Below, piece by piece: positions 6,989-13,977 of a DNA stretch of 19,894 bases (position 1 is its first letter; every line of letters begins with the position of its first letter). The notes under the pieces are model-generated. The model ran no database searches. It was not told the DNA's origin and worked only from the letters and a program-made list of their open reading frames with translations. The stretch comes from an uncultured Corynebacterium sp. Lineage in GTDB: Bacteria > Actinomycetota > Actinomycetes > Mycobacteriales > Mycobacteriaceae. Made by a program: the position numbers and the translations under genes. The stretch spans positions 1-19,894 of the forward strand of contig NZ_CALLDG010000147.1 in the NCBI RefSeq assembly GCF_937999985.1, read 5' to 3'.

Positions 6989-7596
6989 CGGGCACGTCCA
7001 CGGGGGCATCGCCGCCGACGACGGCCCGCGAACCCGAGCACCTAACCCGAAACCGCCGCGTGGACGCGGCCCACACACCCCGGAGACAGAACCAGATGAA
7101 GTCGATTGCCCAGATCGTCCAGAACAACCGCAGACTCCTCGCGGCCTACCAGGACAAGGTCCAGCCGAGGTTCCTCAGCCGCTATGCGCGTGAACCGATG
7201 GACGCCGCCGCCGTCGACGGGCTCGGGGCCCGGACGGAATTCCACGTCGCCGACGTCCTCGCGCCGCTCGCGGGAGAGCCCGGCGGGGCCGATGAAATCT
7301 GGGTGTGCGGCGCGCTCCACCAAATGAAGGATGCGGGTGCCGCGCTCGGCAGGGTCGCCAGGCTGCGCGCCGACGGCGGCATCGCTTACGTGCAGACGTT
7401 CGCCGAGGATCCCGACGTGAACGAGCGGGTCGACATGGCCGTCATGGCGAAGATGGGCCACCGGGTGTTCCGGGGCAGCGAGCTCGAGGACCTAGCCGAA
7501 GCCAACGGGCTGAAGCTGGGCGGAGCCTCACGCGCCGGCATGGTGTACTTCTGCACTCTCGCGAAGAAGAGCGCGATCGGGGAGGCGGGCAAGTGA
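6985..7596 (+). CDS. Class I SAM methyltransferase-like protein lacking the SAM-binding core
   Basis: The frame gives 203 aa from ATG 6985 (strong GGGGGAG site, ATGA overlap) or 166 aa from ATG 7096. The family-like part begins at 7096 with MKSIAQIVQNNRRLLAAYQD. The C-terminal half looks like a methyltransferase: FHVADVLAP, then DEIWVCGALHQMKDAGAALGRVARL and a glycine-rich turn, resembling motifs II to post-III. Motif I, the G-x-G-x-G loop that holds S-adenosylmethionine, should lie between DAAAVDGL and GARTEFHV (junction near 7220-7230) but is absent, consistent with an in-frame loss of roughly 50 residues or more. I expect no methyltransferase activity. The ~37 residues before 7096 are low-complexity and may be debris from a lost neighbour. 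The stop overlaps the next start (GTGA). Confidence 0.6.
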   Translation: MTGTSTGASPPTTAREPEHLTRNRRVDAAHTPRRQNQMKSIAQIVQNNRRLLAAYQDKVQPRFLSRYAREPMDAAAVDGLGARTEFHVADVLAPLAGEPGGADEIWVCGALHQMKDAGAALGRVARLRADGGIAYVQTFAEDPDVNERVDMAVMAKMGHRVFRGSELEDLAEANGLKLGGASRAGMVYFCTLAKKSAIGEAGK

Positions 7597-9371
7597 GCGC
7601 CGTGGACGGGACCGTCGGCCCGTGGTCGCTGCTCGCCCCAATCCGGACCCGGATGCGTGCGGTGGTCGCGTTGTCCGCCCTGTCGTCGGTGGCTACCGTC
7701 GCTTCGCTGGTCGGCATCATCGACATCGCGATGACGTACCCGGAGGCCCCGGCGCATCGGACGTGGTTGGCCGTGGCTGTCATCGTCGTCGCCGCGACGG
7801 TGCGCATGGTCGCGGACGGCGCCGCCGGCATGCTCTCGCACCGGGCGGATAACGACCTGCAGCTCCACCTCCGGCGCCGGCTGGTAGCCCAAATTCGGAA
7901 GTTGCCGCTGGGCTGGCTGGACGCCCGGCGCTCGTCGGGAATCATCGAGTCGGTTGAGAAGGACGTCGCGGCTGTCCACCAGCTCATGGGCCACACCGTC
8001 GGTGAGACCGTGGTGGCGGTGTTGGTTCCCCTGCTTTCCCTCATCGCGCTCGTCGCGGTGGATTGGCGGATCGCGGCGGTGGCGGTCGTCCCGGTGCTGG
8101 TCACCTTCGCCCTGATGGGCGTAATGATGTCGCGTGGCGCCGGCCTTCAGCGCGACTACGAGCGAGCCTCCGAAGGAGTGACGGCCGCGGTCATCGAGTT
8201 GGTGCGCGGCATCCCGGTGATGAAGTCCTTCGGACGCGCCAACCAGGGCTCGGGCCGCTACGATGCCGCGGCGTCGTCGTTCGTCCGCGCGTGGTCCGCC
8301 TGGTCCCGGCAGTCGAACATCTATCTTGGGCTCATCGACGTGGTGACGTCTCCAATCACGGTCCTCGCAGTGGTGTGCGGCGCCGGCCTCGCTCTGCGGG
8401 ACGCCGCGGGCGGCACACCGGAGGGTCTCGTCGCCGGGCTGGTTCTCGGCCTTGGACTCTCCGCGGCGATCGTGCGGGTGGCCATGAACTCCGAACCCAT
8501 CATCGCGGGGATCGCGGCCCTGAAATCCATCGCGGAGGTGCTGGGCACGCCGCCGATCGCCGAGCCCGCCGATCCGGTGCCCGCGCGCGGGGGCGCGCTC
8601 GAGGTCCGGAACCTGGTCTTCTCCTACGGGGATGGGCCGCGGGTCCTCGACGGGATGTCCGCGACGTTCGAACCGGGGACCCTCACGGCGTTGGTGGGGT
8701 CCTCCGGTTCCGGAAAGTCCACCGTCGCCCGGTTGTTGGCGCGTTTCCACGACCCCGTCGAAGGCTCGGTGCTGCTGGGCGGCGTTGATCTCCGCGACAT
8801 CGCTGTGCGCGACGTGCACCGCTCGGTGTCGGTGGTGTCCCAGGATCCGCAGTTGCTCACGCTGCCGTTGCGGGAGAACATCCGGCTGGCCAGGAGAGAC
8901 GCCACCGACGGCGACATCATGGCGGCCGCGAAGCTCGCCAACCTCGATACGGTCATCGCGGCGCTGCCGAAGCGCCTGGATTCGGTGGTCAACGTCGACG
9001 TGACCTTTTCCGGTGGCGAGGCGCAGCGCGTGGCCATCGCGAGGTCGATCGTCACGGACGCGCCGGTGCTCATCTTCGACGAGGCAACCGCTTACGCGGA
9101 TCCGGCTTCCGAGGCCCTCATCCAGTCCGCAATCGAGCGTTTGGCCCGTTCGCGGACGGTGATTGTGATCGCGCACAGGTTGAGCACGATCCGCAACGCC
9201 GACCGCATCCTCGTTCTCGATGGGGGAGCGGTCGCGGAGGCAGGTACCCACGACGAGTTGCTTGCGCGCGGTGGCCGCTACCGGGATTTGTGGCGCGCGT
9301 TCGCGCTCGACGACGAACCATCCGCCCCGCGGGGCACTGAATCAGACGATGAAAAGGCGGGGAACCGATGA
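7593..9371 (+). CDS. Exporter-fold ABC half-transporter, IrtA/YbtP-type (siderophore uptake family)
   Basis: A 592-aa protein with an N-terminal six-helix exporter-type membrane domain (to about residue 330) fused to an ATPase: Walker A GSSGSGKST (369-377), signature FSGGEAQR (472-479, Phe in place of the usual Leu) and Walker B VLIFDEATAYADP (D496/E497). The ATAYADP continuation resembles the IrtAB and YbtPQ transporters, which have an exporter fold but import iron-siderophore complexes. It should form a heterodimer with the next gene's product. The GTG start overlaps the upstream stop, with GGGGAGG before it. Unlike mycobacterial IrtA, no N-terminal flavin-reductase domain is present, so iron release would need another enzyme. 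Import rather than export is inferred from family and context. Confidence 0.8.
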   Translation: MSAVDGTVGPWSLLAPIRTRMRAVVALSALSSVATVASLVGIIDIAMTYPEAPAHRTWLAVAVIVVAATVRMVADGAAGMLSHRADNDLQLHLRRRLVAQIRKLPLGWLDARRSSGIIESVEKDVAAVHQLMGHTVGETVVAVLVPLLSLIALVAVDWRIAAVAVVPVLVTFALMGVMMSRGAGLQRDYERASEGVTAAVIELVRGIPVMKSFGRANQGSGRYDAAASSFVRAWSAWSRQSNIYLGLIDVVTSPITVLAVVCGAGLALRDAAGGTPEGLVAGLVLGLGLSAAIVRVAMNSEPIIAGIAALKSIAEVLGTPPIAEPADPVPARGGALEVRNLVFSYGDGPRVLDGMSATFEPGTLTALVGSSGSGKSTVARLLARFHDPVEGSVLLGGVDLRDIAVRDVHRSVSVVSQDPQLLTLPLRENIRLARRDATDGDIMAAAKLANLDTVIAALPKRLDSVVNVDVTFSGGEAQRVAIARSIVTDAPVLIFDEATAYADPASEALIQSAIERLARSRTVIVIAHRLSTIRNADRILVLDGGAVAEAGTHDELLARGGRYRDLWRAFALDDEPSAPRGTESDDEKAGNR

Positions 9372-11101
9372 TTCGGGACTTGTGGTCGATGACGGATCGG
9401 CGTTCGAGAATGACGCTGGCGTGGCTCATTGCGTTGGCCGCGCTTGCCGCGCTGGCCCAGGGCGCGGCGTTCGTCGCGCTGCTGCCGCTGCTGTCGGCTC
9501 TGGCCGAGGGGGATGATGCGACGGCGTGGCGTTTCACCGGCGTCATCGCCGGCCTCGCGGCCGCCCATGCGGTGCTGTCTCTCGCCGCGGGGACGGTGGG
9601 CAGGGCGAATTCCGCAGCGGTGCTCTCGTCCCTGCTGCGTTCCCTGGGCGAACGCGTGCTGACGTTGCCACTCGGGTACGTCACCAAGTCCACGGCCGGC
9701 CGCTTTTCGGAGATGGCGTCGTCGGGTATCGCGTTTGCGGCGTCCGTGCCGCACGTGATCCTGCGGCCCGTCATCGCCGCGGTGGTTGCGCCGACCGTCA
9801 TCGCCTTCGGAATTCTGGCGGTGGATTGGCGCGTCGGTTTGGTTCTCGTCGCGTCGGCGCCGGTGATCTTCTTCGCCTACCGAGCCATTGGCCGGGTCGG
9901 CGGGGAGTCGGACGAAGCGCATGCTGACGCCGTCGCTGCCGTCTCCGGCAGGTTGATCGAGTTCACCCGCTGCCAGCAGGCGATTCGCGCCGCGAGCGAC
10001 GGTTCGGCGGCGGACGCGATGGTGGATGAGGCGATCCGGGCCCAGCACGATGCGTTCGCGAAGGCGACCTCGACGCAGGGGGCGGCCATCGGACGGTTGA
10101 GTTCGGTCGTCCATGCGGTGTTCACGGCGGCGGTAATCGTCGCCGTGGCAGTCGCCGCGACGGGCGGAATGGCGCCGGCGCATTTGGCGCCAATGCTCAT
10201 CGTGGTCGTCCAGTTCACCGGACCGATCACCACGGCGGGAGCGTTGTCCGGCGGTTTCGGTGCGGGTCGCAACACGTTGGCTGCGTTGCGTGACCTGCGG
10301 GCAATCCCCGCCCTTCCCGAACCTGCCGCACCGGAGCCGCCCGACGGGCATGACGTGGAGTTCCGCGGCGTGAGCTTCGGGTACGGGGATAAGAAGGTTC
10401 TCGACGGCGTCAGCTTCCGTGCACCTCAGGGAGCGCTGGTTGCCGTAGTGGGACCGTCGGGGGCGGGCAAGACGACAGTCATGCGGCTGTTGTCGCGTTT
10501 TCATGATCCGGACTCGGGGGAGATCCTCATCGGCGGGGTGCCCTTGCCTCGGATCGGCACCGACGGCGTGAACTCGCTGGTGACCCCGGTGTTCCAGGAG
10601 ACGTTCCTTTTCGACGCGTCCGTGCGGGACAACGTGGTCTTCGCCGACCCCGAATTCGGTTCCGGGCCCGGTGACGGGGACCGCTTGCGTGAGGCCGCCC
10701 GGCGTTCCGGGGTGGACCGCATCGTGGAGCTGCTGCCTTCCGGGTGGGATACCCCGGTGGGGGAGGAAGGGACGCTGCTGTCGGGAGGCGAGCGGCAGCG
10801 CCTCGCCATCGCCCGAGCGCTTTTGAAGGATTCCCCGGTGGTGCTTCTCGACGAGCCGACATCCTCGCTGGATGCGGCCACTGAGCGGGCGATCGTCGGC
10901 ACTATGGAGGCGTTGCGCGGCGATCACACCGTGATCGTCGTCGCCCATCGCCTGCACACCGTCCGCGATGCCGACCTCATCGTCGTGCTTTCGGAGGACG
11001 GGACGGTCGCAGAACGGGGTACGCACGATGAATTGCTGGCGAAGGGCGGTCGCTACGCCGAGTCGTGGGCGTGCCGGACGGGGAGCTCCCCGGGCGCCTG
11101 A
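9368..11101 (+). CDS. Exporter-fold ABC half-transporter, IrtB/YbtQ-type (partner of 7593 gene)
   Basis: A 577-aa half-transporter with six membrane helices in the first ~300 residues and a C-terminal ATPase: Walker A GPSGAGKTT (362-370), Q-loop VFQE, signature LSGGERQR (471-478), Walker B VVLLDEP (D495/E496) and switch His in VVAHRLHT. The ATG overlaps the previous stop (ATGA) and AAAGGCGGGG precedes it. Two adjacent complete half-transporters are the standard layout of IrtAB/YbtPQ. It is the last gene of the high-GC operon. Composition changes and the gene order breaks right after its stop, yet the protein itself appears full length with no lost motif. Confidence 0.8.
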   Translation: MIRDLWSMTDRRSRMTLAWLIALAALAALAQGAAFVALLPLLSALAEGDDATAWRFTGVIAGLAAAHAVLSLAAGTVGRANSAAVLSSLLRSLGERVLTLPLGYVTKSTAGRFSEMASSGIAFAASVPHVILRPVIAAVVAPTVIAFGILAVDWRVGLVLVASAPVIFFAYRAIGRVGGESDEAHADAVAAVSGRLIEFTRCQQAIRAASDGSAADAMVDEAIRAQHDAFAKATSTQGAAIGRLSSVVHAVFTAAVIVAVAVAATGGMAPAHLAPMLIVVVQFTGPITTAGALSGGFGAGRNTLAALRDLRAIPALPEPAAPEPPDGHDVEFRGVSFGYGDKKVLDGVSFRAPQGALVAVVGPSGAGKTTVMRLLSRFHDPDSGEILIGGVPLPRIGTDGVNSLVTPVFQETFLFDASVRDNVVFADPEFGSGPGDGDRLREAARRSGVDRIVELLPSGWDTPVGEEGTLLSGGERQRLAIARALLKDSPVVLLDEPTSSLDAATERAIVGTMEALRGDHTVIVVAHRLHTVRDADLIVVLSEDGTVAERGTHDELLAKGGRYAESWACRTGSSPGA

Positions 11102-11276
11102 TCCTCATCACCTGGTTGATGCCCTCACGGGCGCCCTGCCGCAGCTTCCCGAATCCCACCGCCAGGCGCTCGGTGGACAGAGCGAAACCGCCGACGAAAA
11201 CGCCGAGCAGCACGAACACCGACGAGCTGTAAAGACTGAAGCTCCCGGGAACGCGAAAATAGCCCCCTTTTCTCAT
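11102..11276 (-). pseudogene. Fragment of a membrane-protein gene (scar at block boundary)
   Basis: On the minus strand this stretch reads as a protein-like segment: a hydrophobic helix (VFVLLGVFVGGFALSTERL) followed by an amphipathic basic stretch (GFGKLRQGAREGINQVM). It has no credible start: the only in-frame ATG (11276) lies inside the pth terminator hairpin. On its other side it runs straight into the antisense of the half-transporter gene at 11101. The complementary strand translates to an H/Q/E-rich shadow typical of antisense reading. I take it as a piece of a gene cut at both ends. Its family is not recognised. A chance open frame remains possible. Confidence 0.4.
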
Positions 11277-11305
11277 CCCAGTGAAAGTTGGGAGGGAAGG
11301 GGGCT
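11255..11305 (-). terminator. Hairpin terminator downstream of pth
   Basis: AGCCCCCTT (11261-11269) pairs exactly with AAGGGGGCT (11297-11305), and the inner arms can pair partly (CCCA with TGGG). Read on the minus strand, the stem is followed by ATTTTC, a short U-run, so it fits an intrinsic terminator for pth. On the plus strand no T-run follows, but the stem could still slow transcription arriving from the operon ending at 11101. Confidence 0.7.
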
Positions 11306-11330
11306 CGTTGCTGCCATTTGCCTCTATCTG

Positions 11331-11939
11331 CTACCGCCCGTGCACCTGGTTCTGAGCAATCTCCAGCCCGTGGCTGGCGATTAGCTCCACTGCCTCCGCC
11401 GCGGTGGGCAGGGTGAAAGCGAGTTCCTCGCGCTCCTTGGCATTGAAGTTACGCAGCACGTAGTCAGCGGGATCTTGGCGGCCCGGAGGTCGGCCAATGC
11501 CAATGCGCACCCGTATGTAGTCCTTCGTGCCCAACGACTTCGTGGTCGAGCGCAGGCCATTGTGACCATTTTCGCCACCGCCACGTTTGAGGCGGACCCC
11601 GCCCGGGTCCAGATCCAGCTCATCGTGGACTACGACGACGTCGGTAGGTGCCACGTTGAAGAACTTGGCCAGTGCCGCAATCGGCCCACCCGACAGATTC
11701 ATGTACGTCCTGGGCTTAGCCAGAATCACCTGTCGCTCGCCACCATCGGAGGTCTTAAACCGAGTCTGCACAATCTCAGCGTTGGACTTCTTATGCACGC
11801 TAAACGACGAGGGCATCGGAGAAGTGCGGCTGGCTAGTTCATCTAGCACCAGATGGCCGACGTTATGACGGGTGAGTTCATATTTGGGCCCAGGGTTGCC
11901 GAGCCCCACGACAAGCAGGGGTGTGGTGGAGGCGTTCAT
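11331..11939 (-). CDS. pth: Peptidyl-tRNA hydrolase
   Basis: A 202-aa protein with the complete bacterial Pth signature. It cleaves the ester bond of peptidyl-tRNAs that drop off ribosomes, recycling tRNA in the cytoplasm. The N-terminus has VVGLGNPGPKY, with Asn15 in GNPG and catalytic His25 in TRHNVG. Substrate-binding Asn81 lies in the YMNLSG motif, catalytic-partner Asp106 in VVHDELDL, and Asn127 in GENGHNGLRS. Length is normal for the family. It is a housekeeping gene with less GC-rich codon use than the operon to its left, and it transcribes toward that operon with a hairpin terminator between. The ATG at 11939 leaves a 131-base divergent region shared with ciuA. Confidence 0.97.
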   Translation of the reverse strand: MNASTTPLLVVGLGNPGPKYELTRHNVGHLVLDELASRTSPMPSSFSVHKKSNAEIVQTRFKTSDGGERQVILAKPRTYMNLSGGPIAALAKFFNVAPTDVVVVHDELDLDPGGVRLKRGGGENGHNGLRSTTKSLGTKDYIRVRIGIGRPPGRQDPADYVLRNFNAKEREELAFTLPTAAEAVELIASHGLEIAQNQVHGR

Positions 11940-12034
11940 GAGTTCAATCTTGGCACACGGGCCGGGTTGTGGAGAACAGGCAACTGCGGGGGTAGAGGCC
12001 GGGGCTAGTCGAATGAAAAGTGAAAAATAAGTGG

Positions 12035-12064
12035 TTGCGTTAGGTTAGCCAATGGTTGCAAAAT
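12035..12064 (+). promoter_or_regulatory. Candidate ciuA promoter
   Basis: TTGCGT (12035-12040) and CAAAAT (12059-12064) are 18 bases apart. The -35 is identical to the one proposed at 297-302. Transcription from here would begin near 12071, the A of the first ciuA ATG, which suggests a leaderless mRNA. DtxR-like boxes overlap the spacer and the predicted start. Assigned by eye. Confidence 0.4.
12040..12058 (+). promoter_or_regulatory. DtxR-type iron box 1, upstream of ciuA
   Basis: TTAGGTTAGCCAATGGTTG matches 14 of 19 positions of the DtxR consensus, with a perfect left half (TTAGGTTAGCC). It covers the spacer of the candidate ciuA promoter, consistent with iron-dependent repression. Confidence 0.65.
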
Positions 12065-12082
12065 TAGGTCATGCTAAATTAC
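12064..12082 (+). promoter_or_regulatory. Possible second DtxR-type box overlapping the ciuA start
   Basis: TTAGGTCATGCTAAATTAC matches 14 of 19 DtxR consensus positions and begins 24 bases after the first box. It overlaps the ATG at 12071, so it would block elongation or a leaderless start, or argue for translation beginning at ATG 12092 or 12098 instead. Confidence 0.45.
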
Positions 12083-12979
12083 TTAAATCGAATGAGCATG
12101 GCTGAACCTCGCCGCGCACGATTTTTCGCCGCCATTATTGCAATGAGTCTCGCCCTGGTGTTTGTCCTGGTCGGATGCGCTGATGGGCAGGAATCTAATG
12201 GTGACTCTGCGGCAGAAGAGAAGAAAGACGCTTCCTCTATCCGTGTAGTAGCTCTCGACTGGCGTTACGAGGAAATTCTTTACGCACTTGGTGTTAAGCC
12301 GGTCGGTATTGTAGAGATTGGCAAGTCCGCCGCGCCTAAAACCCTCGAGGGCAAGCTCGACGGCATTACATCGGTGGGGCAGGCGAAACAGCCGAACTTG
12401 GAGGTCATTCAGTCGCTTGAACCGGACTTGATTCTGGCAAGCCCGACACGGCAGGCATCCATTATGGATCAGCTGAAGGAAATTGCTCCGACCGAAGCAT
12501 ACGGTGACACCTCCTATACCGAGGTGCTCGATGCGATGGATGACATTGCGACCAAGATTGGCGCTGAGGACAAGGCTGCAGAAGTCCGCGCCCGCATCGA
12601 GGACAAGGTGGTAAAGGCAAAGGAGAAGGTCGCGCCGGGCACGCGAGCAGCCGTCGTTGGTTGGTCCAAGAACACCCTCTACACTTGGGTCAAGGACTCC
12701 TTCGCAGGTTCTCTCCTGACCGCTGCTGGTTACGAGTACGGCTACGATGGAGAGAAGTCCGCCATCGAGTCCAAGACTGACGTAGCCGAGCTGACCGGTG
12801 ACAAGCTCCCGGGAATGAAACTCGACGTTATGTACCTGTACAACGATATTGAGGGATTCCGTTCCAGCCCGTACGCAGATGTCGTAAGCAACATCGTTGA
12901 CGTTGATCAGGACACTTGGTCACGCTCCCGCGGTCCGCTGGCCGCAGAGGCGATGTTGGATCAAATTATCAATTCCTAA
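12071..12979 (+). CDS. ciuA: Iron-siderophore binding lipoprotein (CiuA-like)
   Basis: A 302-aa periplasmic-binding-type protein of the FecB/BtuF fold. It captures the ferric siderophore outside the membrane and hands it to the permeases encoded next. A signal peptide with RRAR and a hydrophobic stretch ends in the lipobox LVGC, with Cys36 as the lipid-anchored residue. The mature part shows family features: SSIRVVALDWRYEEILYALGVKPVGI near its start, TSVGQAKQPNLEVIQSLEPDLILAS, and a C-terminal region with SPYADVVSNIVDVD. None of the candidate ATGs (12071, 12092, 12098) has a Shine-Dalgarno sequence. I give 12071 because it fits a leaderless start 7 bases after a -10-like hexamer, but 12092 or 12098 would give a more ordinary signal peptide. 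The stop overlaps the next start as TAATG. The symbol follows the C. diphtheriae ciu locus by gene order. Confidence 0.85.
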   Translation: MLNYLNRMSMAEPRRARFFAAIIAMSLALVFVLVGCADGQESNGDSAAEEKKDASSIRVVALDWRYEEILYALGVKPVGIVEIGKSAAPKTLEGKLDGITSVGQAKQPNLEVIQSLEPDLILASPTRQASIMDQLKEIAPTEAYGDTSYTEVLDAMDDIATKIGAEDKAAEVRARIEDKVVKAKEKVAPGTRAAVVGWSKNTLYTWVKDSFAGSLLTAAGYEYGYDGEKSAIESKTDVAELTGDKLPGMKLDVMYLYNDIEGFRSSPYADVVSNIVDVDQDTWSRSRGPLAAEAMLDQIINS

Positions 12980-13977
12980 TGAAATTCCGTGCCTTTTGGG
13001 CATGCGTACTCATCTGTGTAGTAACTGTCGTGGCAATTAGTTTCTACCGACTATCTGGACTGTCAGCTCCGGCTAATGCCCCGCAGCTCTATCCGGAATT
13101 ACGCAGCCTTACCCGTGATCGACTTTTAGCAGCTGTGATCGTCGGCGCCAGTCTCGGTGTCGGCGGCGTTCTGCTGCGTACCGCAACTGCCAATCCGCTG
13201 GCTGACCCGCAAATTACCGGAGTTAATTCCGGTGCTGCATTTGGCGCTGTTGCGACTGCGTTCGTAACTGGGTCTGCGACTGGTGCGCTGCTTTTGCCCG
13301 GCGCGTTAATTGGTGGTGGCGCGGCGGCAGCATTCACTATCTCTTTGAGTATGCGTGGATCTAGCCCAGAATCTGGCGGTGCAAACGCGATTCAAAAGAT
13401 GGTTTTATTGGGCATTGCTGTGTCGGCCATATTTAGCGCGCTGACATCAATCTTCCTCGTCTTGGATGAAGCTCAGCTGACTACCGTATTGGCCTGGCTC
13501 AATGGTCGTCTCGCCGGAGTTCGCCTGCCGGACCTGGTTCCAGCCCTAATCGCCTTGGTGCTCATCTTTCCTGCCTTTGCCGCAGGTGGGCGTGCCCTAG
13601 ATGCCCTCGGTGCCGGTGATGCAGTCAGTAGGTCTATCGGTGCGAATCCCGCGCGTGTGCGTGTCGGATCAGTTGTCGGGGCTGTAGTACTGACCGCCAC
13701 ATGTGTAGCGGCCGCGGGGCCGATTGGTTTTCTGGGGCTGCTTGCGGCTGTCGTCGCGCAGCGAGTAGCGGGTCGCACGCACAGGCGCAGCCTGGTGGCA
13801 GCTGCCGTCGTAGGCTCGGCCACGCTTCTCATCGCGGATAGCCTGGGGCAGTGGCTGTGGGCCCCCGCGGAGACTCCGGTAGGCATTCTCACCGGTATTG
13901 CAGGCGCTCCGCTGCTGCTATGGGGAATCCGTTCGATCAGGTCTGCACGTCAGGGAGGTCGCAGGCGTGGTTACTAA
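12979..13977 (+). CDS. ciuB: FecCD-type siderophore ABC permease, first subunit (CiuB-like)
   Basis: A 332-aa membrane protein of the FecCD/BtuC family, which forms the channel of iron-siderophore importers. Hallmarks are GASLGVGGVLLRTATANPLADPQITGVNSGA (residues ~55-85), the coupling segment DAVSRSIGANPARVR, and GPIGFLGLLAAVVAQRVAGRTHR, where related proteins usually read GFVGLIxPHxxR. The ATG at 12979 shares its A with the ciuA stop (TAATG) and has no Shine-Dalgarno sequence, so translation is probably coupled; the open frame extending to 12916 lies inside ciuA. It overlaps the next permease by 11 bases. It should pair with CiuC and be driven by CiuD. Confidence 0.85.
   Translation: MKFRAFWACVLICVVTVVAISFYRLSGLSAPANAPQLYPELRSLTRDRLLAAVIVGASLGVGGVLLRTATANPLADPQITGVNSGAAFGAVATAFVTGSATGALLLPGALIGGGAAAAFTISLSMRGSSPESGGANAIQKMVLLGIAVSAIFSALTSIFLVLDEAQLTTVLAWLNGRLAGVRLPDLVPALIALVLIFPAFAAGGRALDALGAGDAVSRSIGANPARVRVGSVVGAVVLTATCVAAAGPIGFLGLLAAVVAQRVAGRTHRRSLVAAAVVGSATLLIADSLGQWLWAPAETPVGILTGIAGAPLLLWGIRSIRSARQGGRRRGY

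Noticed and set aside
7386..9251. 621-codon minus-strand open frame opposite the first half-transporter
   Set aside because: Low-stop frame caused by high GC; composition is dominated by R, H, D and G, and it has no motifs, while the plus frame has all ABC transporter motifs.
11080..11091. GGGGAGCTCCCC palindrome near the end of the second half-transporter gene
   Set aside because: It has no loop of workable size and no T-run, and lies within coding sequence; not supported as a terminator.
11475..11868. Plus-strand open frames within pth
   Set aside because: They are shadows of a strongly conserved housekeeping gene on the minus strand.
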